Notes: generated by a model not told the origin, from the sequence alone. A stretch of 64,000 bases of DNA from Eutrigla gurnardus (GCA_963514095.1 OY741276.1:22493695-22557694), one strand, 5' to 3'. Positions 35,037 to 49,247 are shown, counted from the stretch's first letter. Program-made: numbers and translations.

Positions 35037-35073
<37 letters not shown>

Positions 35074-35618
35074 TGTCTCAGCCCCGCCCTCTGTGAAACA
35101 GGACAGACACTACATGAAGCGGTGCCCTGTTAATTACACTAAAACACAGCAGATACTCTCTGTAACATGTTTTTTTTCCCTTTCTTTCGGCTTAGGTGCA
35201 GTGACAAACACTTAAGTTAGGGAAAACCCAGATTTTTATAAATTGTTTCCTACTTCAATGAAATTCTGCATTTTTATAGTTGATTCCATTTTCATTGTCA
35301 AATTCCGCGGTTCAGTCCGATTAATACCACGCTGTACGAGGCCCCAACTGTGACAGTTGGTTTGACCCTGAAATTACTACAAAAAGAAAAAGCATTACCT
35401 TTTCTAACTTGACAATGTATTGCTGCCCGATGTAAACCAGCAGAGCCGTTGACACTCGCATGTTTGCACCTGTGAAGAAGTTTAAAGAGCAGAATGTTAA
35501 TAAGGTCGTATGCACACAGTGAAGCCCTGCTAACCATGTGTAGCAACTGATTAAGCAGAAGATGTTTCCACTTTGATAAGGACACAGAAATAATAACCCT
35601 GAACAACCATCGCTGCAG

Positions 35619-35702
<84 letters not shown>
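35037..35702. repeat. (TG)n and (CT)n(CA)n microsatellites with unannotated DNA between
   Basis: A TG run lies at 35037-35067, and a CT run then an ~70-bp CA run at 35619-35702. The long cysteine/valine-rich frames on the minus strand are translations of the CA run. Between them and onward to about 36400 I see no gene. Confidence 0.9.
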
Positions 35703-35705
<3 letters not shown>

Positions 35706-36410
35706 AATCTAAATTAGCATGCCAACAACTCTCAAGTTCTCCAATCGGGGGAAATAAACCACAGCATCCAGCAGTACAGTGGTGTTTCAATCAGACTTCT
35801 AATGTAGTTGTTAGGGATGCACAGATACACATTTTTTCAGACCAAGTACAAATACAGTGTTCGCGGTCTTCAAAGCACCCGGCTGACCGAGACCGTGAAG
35901 GCTCTGGTTTGTACTCAGTTTGGTTTCGTTCTCTGCTGGAAATGTAAGATCATGTCTCACAACCTGCTATGCTGTTTGTCTCCATTACTGATTCACTGAC
36001 GAGTGACGACACGAGGAGAATCTCAACGCTGATTGGCTTCGCATCAGAGCGTCACAGACGATTTCACCTCTTTCGCACCTGCCACGTTCAATGCGCGATT
36101 TGCGCCACAGAAAACTTGTTGCGCGCTATGCAGGATGTTGTGTCTGTGCATTGACGTTACATGTAATTTGGCTGGTGTGAGCGTCCCTTTAGAGGTACCG
36201 GATTAGTTTTACGAGTACAAAGACAGACTGGTGTATCCCTAGTGGTTGTAAACATTCTTGGTGTAATAGGGGAGAGTGAACAAGAAAGCGACAGAATAGA
36301 GAAGAAGCAAAGAGTGTTTATATGCATTTTCAATTTGCATACATTTGGCAAATTCCAGAAACGTATCGCAAAAAGGTTTAATGCCTCGCTAAGGTGGTAA
36401 AATGGCATAT

Positions 36411-37379
36411 CAAAAAGTAACTAGTTAAAGTACTAGTTACTTCTCCCAGAAAGTAACTAAAGTAGTTACTGAGTTACAAATTCTAAAAGTAACTGGTTAC
36501 TTTGGAAAGTAACTAATGCGTTACTTTCAAATAATTTTTAAATACTGATGTGTCAAATAATTTGGACCCCATCTCCATCCCTCTGACGGAACTTGAAATA
36601 CATGTGTGTGTTCAATTATTTATGATAAATCTGAGTATTATAATGAAATGGATACTCAATACATTACAAACAGAAATCCACAGTGCACAAATCAATTGTA
36701 TTGGAGATATTATAATTACTATATAAAAATAACACAATATATCTTTTGGAAAAGCATGTAGCAAAGCATTATCAACCAATTCTAATCCAATAGTAATAAT
36801 AACAACAATAATAATAATAATAATAATATATTTTATTGATCTCTTTTTTTAGACATCCTGGCTGCATCTAATTACCAAACACACATACACACGCACGCGC
36901 GTACATACGCACATGGACACCGATTCAAACGTTAATGTAAAAGAAACCTCTGATATTACAATCCTTCTAGCTGACGTGAACCAGGCAGAACAAACTCCCA
37001 ATTTCCAGTAGCGGACTCCTGACCGCAGACTAGCAGACCGTCGGTGTGCAAGCAAGATGGAGTGACAGCGGGAGCAGCTAAATCACACAAGAAACGGCAG
37101 AGCCAATCGAGGAGCTTGTGGGCGGTCTAAACTAAGGGAAACAGGCTTCAGCTTGAGCGGCCGTTTTCCGCTTGGTCCTAGTGCTTGACCTGTCTCTGTT
37201 TACTATAGCGTAACATTTGTTTTTTTCTGCCTTCAATGAAGTAACGCGACACATTTTTTGGCAGTATCGATAACGGCGTTATAATAATGAGATGAGTAAT
37301 CAATTAGATTACTCGTTACTGAAAAAGGTAACGGCGTTAGTAACGGCGTTACTTATAACGCCGTTATTCCCATCACTGC
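36411..37379 (-). mobile_element. hAT-like element with GTAACT-rich ends
   Basis: The right end reads gttacttataacgccgttattcccatcactg. In the minus orientation this is the CAGTGATGGGAATAACGGC terminus common to a group of fish hAT elements. The left end is less well preserved but shows the same repeated agtaactagtta and gtaactaa motifs. Hexamer GCATAT is found at both outer edges (about 36403-36408 and 37379-37384), a possible partial target duplication. The interior has an (ATA/AAT)n run near 36797-36830 and no transposase. Confidence 0.6.
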
Positions 37380-37561
37380 ATATGGCATCAATCTCGTCGA
37401 AACATCAGTTCTCAGGTGATTGTGTAATCGTATTATGTCTTTAATACAAAGCAAGTCAATGTAAACTACAATGGTAAATGTTTTTATTTTGCAGAAATGT
37501 CTTAAAACCAGGCAAGTAAAGAGTACTACAAATTGTACTCAAGTAAAATGACTGCAGGCCA

Positions 37562-37858
37562 CAGCAATCCCAACTGAACAACACAATTCACAACAGGTGT
37601 TTGATCCTTGAATCGACCAATCAATTTCCTGGTTCAATTAGAATTGGTATTTAAACAGTCCTCTTCATCACGCTGTTCACAATTTGACATCATGAGACCA
37701 AGACGACACCTAACAATTGATCAACAGTAATTCACTATTCCGAGGCTTCAAACAGGATGTTGTCAGAGGGAAGTGGCCACTGAGCTTAGTGTCACAGTGT
37801 CATCAGCGGGTTGCAACAGAGACACAGAGAGACTGGATGAGTCCCAGAAAGCAGAGAC
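37562..37858 (+). pseudogene. 5' fragment of a Tc1/mariner-like transposase gene
   Basis: A start codon at 37692 opens a frame of 12 codons (MRPRRHLTIDQQ) that hits a stop at 37728. Beyond it, in shifting frames, come residues resembling the first helix-turn-helix of Tc1/mariner-like transposases: a RLQTGCCQREVATELSV segment and, after a shift of one or two bases, a VISRL...RHRETG-like segment. The similarity stops near 37858, so the catalytic domain is missing. The ~130 bases upstream could be the element's 5' untranslated part. Identification is from motif memory, and the fragment is certainly non-functional. Confidence 0.5.
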
Positions 37859-37859
37859 G

Positions 37860-39599
37860 TGGATGTTCTTGTTATTGAGACATTGACATGTTTTGTTGTG
37901 GTATACCCACCACTGTTGCTGGCTTTTGTTTAAATTTTTTGAGATAAGGAAATCACCATTGAATGCTTCTACTTATATCATGAAAGTATCAGGATATAAT
38001 ATCACTCTAGTGTGAACTCTTTACATTTTCCATAAATTTCACCCGGAAGCCAAATATTCCTAACTTTGGGGGTAATATAAATATATATAAGGTTTTAATA
38101 ATGAATAGGGGATCATTTATTTGCGTACATTTTTTAACACATTAATGCTGTTGGCTGATGACGTTAATAGGGCTCCAGACTAACTTTTTACTTTGGTTTG
38201 GTGAGGCATCACCACCCAATTTAGGTAATTTCTTAACACATTAAATGATTTTAAGAATGAATAACGGTGTAGATAAATGTGTATCTTTATTTAAATCAAC
38301 ACAAACACAATAACCTCAATTGAATAGACAGCCATAGTGATGGTGAAAGGAGATGGGGAGATGGTTGGAGGATGGAACAAATTAGCAGGAAAAGAGAAGA
38401 GCTTCCCAGAGGACTTTAATTGGTACATTTATATTGTTTCCAACTCTCAGGGGAAACCAGGAAACCAGGAGTTTATTTAACAGAACACTTGCCTGTTATG
38501 CTATCGCTACCGCTGCGTCGACGCCACTTCCGTGTTGTAATGGGAATTTTGGATGTTTGTACTTTATAATCAGAATATTTGTCAGGCCAGACGTTGATCC
38601 GCATCTCCTCATCTGACTGTTATGCTATGACGAAAATGAATGCCTGTTTGTAGATGATATGAACATGAGTGCCACATTGACATAAGATAATTTCAGGACT
38701 ATGACGCCTGTGTTCTGTAAATCTTGACCTTGCCTGTACATCTTGTCTTTGTAAGATAGGACATGATCCGTCCTTTGTCCATGGTTCCTCCTACTTAAAA
38801 GGGAGATTGTTGTTGGACTCAGGGTCGTTCCTGCTGATTCTGAACCTTTGCATCAGAAGGCAGGGGTGAACAGTACTTTCTTCTGCAGATGAGAATACTT
38901 AGTGGAATAAACCTCGGAGAAAAAGCTGATCCTGGTTGTTGATCTTTATTGGGCAGATTCATTTTTCCACAACAATAAAAATGCTTAAAAAAGGGGCACT
39001 TCACTCCCCCTTTCACGCAGTCACACAAAGAGCACCCTTGCTATTGTGGTTAATGGTGCAGGCACAGCATGGATAGAAAGTGGTCACTCTGTTCCACGGG
39101 TGATATAAAACCTTTCTAACGCTGAGAACTGTTAGGCTTTTAGAGTTGTACACGAGTAGATTAAGGACAATTCCCTACAATGTGAATATATGAATGCCAT
39201 CGCTATTATACTGTAAATCACCCCAGATTTAAGTGCGTCAGCAAAATGACTCAAATGTAAAATGGAAATAATTGACTACCTTGTATTGTTGAAATGTAAT
39301 GGCGGGTTTGAAATGGGTCCCCAGAGTCTCACTGGCCCTAAGGAGATGATAATTTACACAGGAGGAGGCCATCACAGACATGGAGTTGAAACGTTGTATA
39401 TGACGGGAATAATCATAAGAGAGAACCAACAGATGAAGATTTATTATTTGTGTTATGACTTGCAGTATAATTAGTTATGGGATTTTAAACCCTGTACTTA
39501 ATTATTAAAGACTGTAGCATTGATAAACTTCTTTTATCAGTATTTATTTTTGTTTTGGTGTAATTTATTACCGTGCTGCTGCAGCATCACACGCACATG

Positions 39600-39634
<35 letters not shown>

Positions 39635-39825
39635 GGCAAAATGAGTGAATAGCAGAAAAGCCGAAGTGAAGACAACTGTTGACATTTACTTGAGTTGATG
39701 ATGACTAATATTTACTGTAAATTGCGATAAACAGCAAAAACATGTTAACATTTGCATGAAGCTGTGGTGTGAAAGTATGTTTGCAATGAGATTCTCCCCT
39801 GTCATCACTGAATCAGAAATGGAGA
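37860..39825. other. Unannotated DNA with a (CA)(GA) microsatellite
   Basis: A short CA run then GA run lies at about 39597-39634. Otherwise I see no gene and no clear element. agggctccagactaac near 38169 resembles one end of some fish DNA elements, but no partner end was found. Confidence 0.45.
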
Positions 39826-39829
39826 CACA

Positions 39830-40915
39830 TATCGTAGCGGTCTTTGGTCTCCCAGAGCTCTATGATAGAACCTCACATTGGTACAGAGACCCAACCAAAC
39901 TATGTGTATAAACCAGAGACTGTCTAAAGTAGAAACAACAAGATTGTTACCATATTTATGTCTAGATGATAGCCTAGCTCTGATCATTGCAAACTCCATT
40001 CAGAAAAGAGTGCTTGCACTCAAAAGTTGTTTGCTTATCGTCTTGCAGACAGTCCGAACATATCATGACTGCAGAGTTTTTACAAATCGTTGTCATTATG
40101 TTGTTACTTCCGCATTCTTGTTAACCATTTATTGTAACTAAATCATGACAAAATTGCTTATTGTTTTGGGTTCCTGTAGTAAACCAGCTGATGTATGTCT
40201 TGTAATTCACAGTGAATGCAGCTCAATGAAATTCACCGAGCACCTCCACCTGGGTTATTAACTCAGAGAGGACACCCTTTGATGACTTTCATAATGTACA
40301 AGGCAAAGTGATTCATTCAATTCAATTCAATTTTATTTATAGTGTCAAATCACAACATAAGTCATCTCAGGACACTTAACACATTGAGCAGGACTAGAAT
40401 ACGCTCAAAATTTCAAGAGTCAACACAATTTCAAATTCCCAACATCACCCAGGGGCAAGCGTTACAGCGACAGTGGCGAGAAAAAACTGCCTTAATAGGC
40501 TTTTAGGCAGAAATCTCGTGCAGCCCAGGCCCTTGGGTTCCAACTGCATTTGGTGTTGGTAGTATGGTAGTAGTAGCATTAACAGTAGTGGTGGTATTAA
40601 CAGAAGCAATAGTAACAACAGTAGTAGTCCATGGCAGCAGGCACAGCCACGCCGAGATGGATCCATCCCAACCACGTCGCCGTAGACCAGAAAGCAGGAG
40701 TAGTTGAGCAGTCACACAGCGGGCAGGTGGAGCTACAATGTGGTGTTTCCAGCATCAGGCCAGTTAGCAGTCTGCATCGGTCAGGACCTCAGTGGACTCT
40801 GCTGGACCAGAAAGCATAGCCAGACTCCCGGGAGTGATCCCGGGAGTAGACAAGTTAGTGACAGTAGAGTCACTAACATTCAGCCATGACGGATGGACCA
40901 ATGTCATTGTCTACA
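39830..40915. repeat. Dispersed repeat, copy B, carrying an insertion
   Basis: This is the same-strand partner of 1430-1995: shared ctcccagagctctatgatag, gtacagagacccaaccaa, aaaagttgtttgctt and attcaccgagcacctc. The match resumes after the insertion at gccatgacggatgg and ctacatggagg. Without the inserted element the two copies have comparable length. The two copies lie ~38 kb apart in direct orientation. Confidence 0.75.
40320..40876 (+). mobile_element. Short interspersed element inserted in copy B
   Basis: Insertion limits come from comparison with copy A. CATTCA is present at 40314-40319 and again at 40877-40882, and copy A has the corresponding empty site (gtggttatttacgccatg at about 1945-1960). 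The element starts with (attca)n then attttatttatagtgtcaaatcacaac, a very common fish interspersed repeat opening, and contains cgacagtggcgagaaaaaactgcc and an (agtagt)n-like stretch. No coding frame. Its class is not certain. Confidence 0.75.
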
Positions 40916-41426
40916 TGGAGGTATCAAATAATGTATTTATTATGTTTTAATTAGTAATGGAAAAAAAAGCAATCAGACTATAATGAGAAACAAAGATGGA
41001 TGTGTAGCTGTCTCATAAGCAAATGAAAGACTGAGCAGCTTCACAACTTCAGTTGTAAATCTATGCATGTATCTGCACAAAAACCTACCAATTATAATTG
41101 TGTGTAAAGCTAGTGGTAACATTTAGTCTAGTATTGATAGCTTGTTGTTGAACTTCTTGTGAAGCTGTCTATGGTAAGCGAGCAATCAGCTTGTTTGAGC
41201 CAGCTCACCTGTAGTGAATAGACTTGATTAGAGGGAAGGAGGAGCCACAGTCAGTACTTGCGGTAAATTGAGCACTTAAAAGGCTGTCACTACAGCGTCA
41301 GCTGCAGCGTCGGGCCATCAGAACGAAGACAGCTGAACAAAGACACAGGGAGTCTATCTGTGGGAGTCCACCGAGGAAGCCCATTGAGGTAGGTATAACA
41401 TCTCAACCCCCCCCTTCCTCGCAGCC

Positions 41427-42425
41427 ATGTGTCTTATCCCAGTCAGGACGTCGCACTGGAGAAGATTTTACCGAAGTCCCTTCATTCGAGGCTGTAACCC
41501 ATCCAATCTCTGCTACCCACCAATCTCCACCGGTAAGGAACTTGAGGTACTAGGGGGGCTGTGGAACTGCCAGTCTGCAGTCAAGAAGGCGGACACCATC
41601 TCAGCCTATGCCTCCCTGCAGACTCTCCACTTCCTGGCCCTCACAGAGACCTGGATCACCCCAGAAAACACTGCCACTCCAGCTGCCCTTTCAACTGCCT
41701 ACTCGTTTTCACACTCCCCAAGACGAACAGGGCGAGGAGGAGGAACTGGGCTCCTCATCTCACCCACATGGTCCTACCAGGTCCTTCCTCTCGACCACCT
41801 ACCCCGATCTACGCTTGAATTTCACGCCGTCTCTGTCACCATTCCTTTCAAACTCAACATCATAGTGATCTATCGCCCACCCGGTCCTCTTGGTGACTTT
41901 TTGGATGAGATGGATGCCCTCCTGAGCTGCTCCCCTGATGATGGCACACCGCTCGTCGTCCTCTGTGACTTCAACATCCACCCGGGAAAGCTGCATTCAT
42001 CTGAATTCATTGACTTCTTTTCCGCATTTGACCTCACACTCTCCCCCTCTCCACCAACTCACCGGGCCGGGAACCAACTTGACCTTGTCTTCACAAGATC
42101 CTGTGGCATCTCGGCACTCTCTGTTACCCCGCTCACCGTGTCCGACCACCACTTTGTGACTTTCTCCCTCCCCATGAAGCCCACCTCATCCCTCCCCTCT
42201 ACGCCTCGAATGGTCACCAGCCGCCGCAACCTGAAATCCCTCTCTCCCTCCGCTCTCTCCTCAACTGTTATCTCCTCGCTCCCATCCTCGGAACAGTTCT
42301 CCTTAATGCCTACTGAGGAAGCCTCCTCTATCCTGATGTCCTCACTCGCCTCTTCTTTGGACACTCTCTGTCCCCCAATCTCACGACCGGCGCGATCATC
42401 TCCCCCCCCCTCCCTGGCTGTCTGA
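41427..42425 (+). pseudogene. LINE endonuclease region (APE-type)
   Basis: The 332-codon frame contains, in order, the expected apurinic-endonuclease-like motifs: LALTETWI (about residue 72), GGGTGLLIS, IVIYRPPGP, VVLCDFNIHPG (the DxN catalytic segment), LDLVFT and VSDHHFV (terminal SDH). The protein nicks target DNA to prime reverse transcription. The frame ends at 42425 because of a length change in a C-run just upstream; in the other frame the sequence continues directly into the linker and reverse transcriptase. The N-terminal ~50 residues show no domain and the true start may differ. Confidence 0.85.
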
Positions 42426-42447
42426 ACCTCTGCGAACCAACAGATCA

Positions 42448-44365
42448 TTGTTGCGAGCGTCAGAGAGAAAATGGAAGAAATCGGGACAGCACGAAGACCT
42501 TGCTCACTACCACCTCCTCCTCTCTGACTTCACCTCAACTGTTTCGGCAGCTAAATCTGCCTTCTACCTGGCAAAGATCAACTCTTCTGCCTCCAACCCC
42601 AGGAAACTCTTCTCCATGTTCTCTTCCCTCCTCACCCCTCCTACCCCTCTCCCTCCCTCCTCCCTTACTGCCGATGACTTTGCAACTTACTTTACCAAGA
42701 AAGTAAATGACATCAGCTCCTCATTCACGCCTATTCCCTCCCAGAAGACATCTCCCCCAACTCTCAACTCGGATGGTCTTACCAGCTTTAGCCCCCTCAC
42801 CTCTGAAGACGTTCACGCACTTGTTACATCTAACCGTGCCACCACCTGCTCCCTTGACCCGATTCCCTCCTCTCTTCTCCAGGACATCTCACACGACATC
42901 TTGCCATTCCTCACCACCCTGATCAACTCCTCCCTCACCTCAGGTGTCATTCCAGCGGATTTTAAGACCGCTATCGTGAAGCCTCTCCTGAACATACCCA
43001 CCCTTGACGCTACTGACATCCAAAGCTACAGACCTGTATCTCTTCTTTCATTCCTCTCTAAAACCTTGGAACGTGCTGCACTACAACCAACTGTCATCCT
43101 ATCTCTTGCGGAAGAACCTCCTAGACCCTAACCAATCAGGATTCAGGACTGCCCACTCCACTGAGACGGCCCTCCTCACGGTGACCGAGTCCCTGCGAGA
43201 CGCCAAAACATCATCCAACTCCTCCGTTCTCATTCTCCTTGACCTATCTGCTGCATTCGACACAGTCAACCACCAAATTCTCCTCTCCACTCTGGCTGAA
43301 CTTGGCATAACCGACTCTGCTCTCACCTGGTTTACATCATACCTGACAAACCGCACCTTTCAGGTCACATGGAATGGCTCTATGTCCAAACCCTGCTCTC
43401 TGGACACGGGTGTCCCTCAAGGCTCAGTATTAGGACCGCTTCTGTTCTCACTATACACCAGATCACTAGGTTCTGTTATCATATCGCATGGATTCTCCTA
43501 CCATTGCTACGCTGATGACACCCAGCTGTTCCTCTCTTTTCCCCCGTCCTCTGACGCTCACATTGCAACTCGCATCTCGGACTGTCTGGCTGACATCTCT
43601 GTCTGGACAACTGCACATCACCTCAAGCTTAACCTGAATAAAACCGAACTCCTCTTCATCCCAGGGAAAGACTGCCCTCGCATGGACCTGTCGGTCACTG
43701 TTGAGGGCATCACAGTATTTCCTTCCTCAACTGCGAGGAACCTGGGTGTAATCCTCGATGACCAACTATCCTGCACCCCCAACATCACTGCTGTGGCCCG
43801 ATCCTGCAGATTTGCCCTCTACAATATCCGCAGGATTCGGACCTTCCTCACAAAGGATGCAACGCAGCTCTTGGTCCAAGCACTGGTCATCTCCCGCCTT
43901 GACTACTGCAACTCTCTCTTGGCCGGACTCCCGGCCTATGCGATTAAACCATTGCAGCGTATCCAGAACACTGCAGCATGCCTTATCTTCAATCTACCCA
44001 AATTCTCCCACGTGACCCCCCTCCTCCGTGACCTCCACTGGCTCCCTGTTGCAGCACGCATCCAATTCAAGATGATGACACTGGCCTTCAGGGCCATCAA
44101 TGGAACGGCACCTGCCTACCTTCAAACACTGGTCAAACCTCATGCCCCGAAGCGAGCACTTCGCTCCTCTACTTCAGCTGGCCGGCTGGTACCACCATCG
44201 CTGAAATCAAACAAATGTCGCTCAGCAAAGTCCAGACTCTTCTCTGTTCTGGCGCCTCAGTGGTGGAACGAACTCCCGACCAATGTCAGGACAGCAGAGT
44301 CATTTGCCATCTTCCGAAAAAGGCTCAAGACTCACCTGTTCAGACTTCACCTCGACTCTACATAG
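42448..44365 (+). pseudogene. LINE reverse transcriptase region, one frameshift
   Basis: The first frame (42448-43131) covers the linker and fingers up to the YRPVSLLSFLSKTLER motif. A frame change near 43070-43085 moves the coding to a second frame (to 44365) with NQSGFRTAHSTETALL, VLILLDLSAAFDTVNH (motif A), GVPQGSVLGPLLFSLY (motif B), YHCYADDTQLF (catalytic YADD, motif C) and LKLNLNKTELLF. The C-terminal part has RLDYCNSLLAGLP and LHWLPVAARI, typical of L2/CR1-group LINEs. The enzyme would copy LINE RNA at the nicked target. Active-site aspartates are intact, so loss of function comes from the frameshifts. Confidence 0.9.
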
Positions 44366-44639
44366 CATGACCCACTAACACCCTCCCTCGACACCCCCCC
44401 CCCCCCCCCCCGCAAAAAAAAAAAAAACTTACCTATAGCACTCAGATCGTAGCACTGTTGCTCTTGAAGTACTACTTTACTCAGATGAGGACCTAACACT
44501 TGTTCTATTTTTAGCTCTTACTGCATCGGCAATGATACGTCGTGGTTTCTTTGTTTCCTTCTTTTGACAAATGTACTTATGGTAAGTCGCTTTGGACAAA
44601 AGCGTCTGCTAAATGACCTAAATGTAAATGTTATAAGAA

Positions 44640-45340
44640 AGAAATAACCTCAAATTACAGGCTGTCCATGTTCGCACAAGTACTGTGATTATATACCATT
44701 TGATAGTATAAAATACATAGACACTGTACATTAAAGGTCATATTGATAAACTGTTTATTTAAACAAATAATTTAAAAAATATACATTCACAGAAAGGTGC
44801 ATAATTAAAAATAACACTTCTTGTGAAAAAAATTGTTTAAATCGTGAATTAGTCATATTAAATAAAATTGTCGGTCCGTAATTAATGCTTTGTTTACCTC
44901 TGTTTAGATGGTGATGTATGGCTGTGGCTACTAGCAAGGCTTGTGAATCAATAGAATAACGACGTTTGTATCACGTGCTATCTCTGCATAGTCAGGGGTC
45001 AAGAGGTTGCCAGGTTGCCAGTTAGTGTGGAAAAAAACTAAGGGAAAATTTTGAGTTTGGCAGTAAGCAGGCAGCATTTTGGTACCAGTCCCAAGTAGGC
45101 CGCTGAAGAAGTTTCAAGGACTGAAAAGCCACGCCGAGGTGGCTACTTTTCTTCTTGACCGGTAAGATATAGTTAAAGCTAGCTTTTAGCTAACATGAAC
45201 ACTGGCAACCAATTGAGGGTGCATGCGCTTCGAGCAACAGCTGTGTTGTTACGTGAATGCAATGGAACATCTAGTAGCTGGATGTTATCAATGTTGTCAA
45301 TAGCACCTGTGGTTCAAAATAGAAAAGGTTCATATTGGAC
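44640..45340. other. Unannotated DNA
   Basis: No gene supported. A ccggtaagatatag motif near 45160 resembles a splice donor after an untranslated exon, but there is nothing to join it to. Confidence 0.4.
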
Positions 45341-45347
45341 CAACTGA

Positions 45348-46331
45348 TCACGTCGTCCCTGGACCAATATTAATTGGTTCCATCACCTGTTCCTTAAAGG
45401 TGCAACCCGCAAATAGCAAGAACGGAATGGCCTCATCCCATTCCTTAGGCTGTACTTCAACAAATGTTCTTATCATGCTCTTTAGTGTGCTATGAACGCG
45501 TTCTATAGCTCCCGGTGACTGTGGGGGATATGCCGATGAATACTTGGGTACTATTTTCAACTCAACCATAACTGCCATACAGTTTGGACGTGAAATTAGA
45601 CCCTCTATCTGACTGGATGGTACGTGGCAGGCCTGCCCAGGAGAAGAACTTGACAAGCTGATCGACTATCGTTTATGCCTTAATGCTTCTTAGGGGGATA
45701 GCTTCTGGATACCTTGTAGCCATATCCAAGATGGTCAGTAGATATTCATTTAGGCATAGGGGCAACACAGTCAATCATGATGCAAGTGAAAGGCTCATGT
45801 TCAACTGGCAACGGTTGCAGCGGTGCAACATGCGAGCCCTACCAGGTTTTCCCCACTACCTGACATGCATGATGAGCGGCAAAACCGTTGCACCTCTTTT
45901 CTGATGCTGGGCCAATAAGAGTGTCGACTTATTCTTTCCAAAGTGTTTCTGCTGCCAAAATGACAACTGAGTGATGAATCATGGGCCAGTTGCATCACCT
46001 CCTGACGGTAACTCTGGGGCAGTAACAACTGCTCATAGACCGTCCACTCCTCATTGGCCGGCCACGCAGCCAAGAGAATCCCGTCTCTCACAAAATAGCC
46101 TGTAGGCACTTCCCTGGCCTCCCTAGCGCAGGTTGCCATTTTTAAAGCATAGCCCAGCGATGGATCCTTCATCTGCTCTTCTACTAGTGACTGACGTTTA
46201 AGGGGTAGTGACTCAGGTCCCATTGGAGCAGCCATCACAGTTCCCGACATCAGTAATGTTTCTAAAACCCCCAGTACCCGGCTAAACGCCGGGCAAAAAA
46301 CAAAAAGACAAGAAAGGCACCAGAGGCACAC
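45348..46331 (-). pseudogene. Ty3/gypsy integrase remnant
   Basis: Two minus-strand frames hold parts of one integrase. The upstream part (46331-45801) has a spacer with KDPSLGYALKM, then a GYFVRDGILLAAW segment and a zinc-binding region with SCHFGSRNTLERI, YWPSIRKEVQRFC and CRSSC cysteines. The downstream part (45656-45348) has the core end: KYSSAYPPQSPGAIERVHSTLK (with the catalytic Glu) and WDEAIPFLLFA. The first two core aspartates lie in the lost or frame-shifted DNA between them. No reverse transcriptase follows. The same family probably supplied the gag-protease remnant at 57.1-58.7 kb. Confidence 0.8.
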
Positions 46332-46334
46332 TTT

Positions 46335-46645
46335 ATAGAAATGATAGTAGCTAGTGTTTTATATTTATGATGAATACAGGCAGGAGATGTGAGTTAGGAG
46401 TCAATGCAGAGAAGTCTGTTTTGAGCTGGAGGCAGTCAGGGCCCAGAAGCAGACGTCCAGGATATACTGCCTGGGCATCAAAAATCAACCAACTGAGGAG
46501 GAGATGGAGGGAGAACTGATTGTGCTTGAGTAAGGTAACACTTTTGATTTATCTATTTGCACGTTTTGACCTCAGTACTGCAGTATTAAAGTAAATGTTG
46601 CTAAATCAAATTGTTCTTTTGTGTTTTGTTTTTTCTTTTGTTCAA
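46335..46645. other. Short stretch of unknown origin
   Basis: A plus-strand open stretch around 46417-46533 (reading ELEAVRAQKQ and PTEEEMEGELI) has no recognised domain. It ends at a TAA with a gtaac splice-like motif beside it. It is not gypsy-like and not part of the tandem repeat that follows. Confidence 0.3.
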
Positions 46646-46649
46646 ATTT

Positions 46650-48563
<1,914 letters not shown>

Positions 48564-48872
48564 TTACTAGTTGTTTAATTAATCAGCTTGGTTTGTGTTG
48601 TCAGACATCCGTATTCATGTTTCAGGTATGTTGTCGAGAGCTGTGTGGCTGAGAAGAAGAATGGTGACATCTAAAGTTTTTGAATTACAGTACGTCAAAA
48701 TACTCAAAACGGACTGCTCTGACAGTTAAGTCAGCAAGCAGTCTCTGTATTTGCCTCTAAAACAACTCCGTCTCGTTTGAAATCTCGAAGAATCTCATCG
48801 TAATGTATATACACTCCGGCAGTAGCCCCCGTGGCCCTTTCAAAATTTCCCGGCGGGGGAATTTTCTAGTTG
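48564..48872 (+). mobile_element. Second Helitron-like 3' end
   Basis: The same 30-base terminal block (caaaatttcccggcggggga followed by attttCTAGTT) recurs at 48840-48872, ~300 bp after the first, preceded by cccccgtggccc. It is either a second short element or a duplicated terminus. The LTR retrotransposon's target site TCTA lies four bases downstream. Confidence 0.55.
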
Positions 48873-48876
48873 TCTA

Positions 48877-49242
48877 TGTGGTACACCCAAAAATAGTGCA
48901 ACCACTTTGTGTTTATTTATTGGAGACAGCAAGGAAAACGTTATTCATTTTATTGATATTGATGTCGTTTCCCAGGATTTAATATTATTCCTAAAAATAG
49001 TATGTGATTACCACATTGTATTTTCAATGAGGAAACATGGTAAATGTAAGCAGCACTCAGGTGGAACCTTTGTCACGGGAGCAGTTGTGCCCTGGGTGGT
49101 CTCAGGTGGGAACTTCCGGCTACGCCTCAGATCCGATCTTGATGACAAAATGAACGCAATGTGTCGTTATTGCTGCTGAAATTGATCTGTGTTTTACAGA
49201 TCTGTATTTGCTACTGTGGTACCATTCTTGGGACCCGTAACA
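48877..49242 (+). repeat. 5' LTR of the gypsy-type element
   Basis: TG...CA ends; 366 bp. Compared with the 3' LTR it has an extra atccgatc-like stretch near 49130 and lacks a gatatt duplication near 48960. It is bounded on the left by TCTA and on the right by a 5-base gap before the primer binding site. Confidence 0.95.
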
Positions 49243-49247
49243 AATTC

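Larger units (their letters stand above)
41225..44635 (+). mobile_element. L2-clade LINE, near full length
   Basis: A ~200-bp 5' leader, an endonuclease region and a reverse transcriptase region are followed by a 3' UTR with C and A runs (44393-44426). The end carries the tail aagtcgctttggacaaaagc, then gtctgctaaatga and aaatgtaaatg (44584-44631), the hallmark of L2-type LINEs and their partner SINEs in fish. The open frame is single-ORF in layout but broken by at least two frameshifts, one in a C-run at about 42402-42410 and one near 43070-43085, so this copy is inactive. Its length of ~3.4 kb and good motif preservation suggest a fairly recent insertion. I could not fix a target duplication. 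Confidence 0.9.

Noticed and set aside
35298..35701. Cys/Val-repeat frames on the minus strand
   Set aside because: Translation of the CA microsatellite joined to non-coding sequence.
38160..38230. One end of a possible DNA element (agggctccagactaac)
   Set aside because: No matching inverted end or duplication found nearby.
46417..46550. Short open stretch with a splice-like end
   Set aside because: No recognised domain and nothing to join it to; may be chance.
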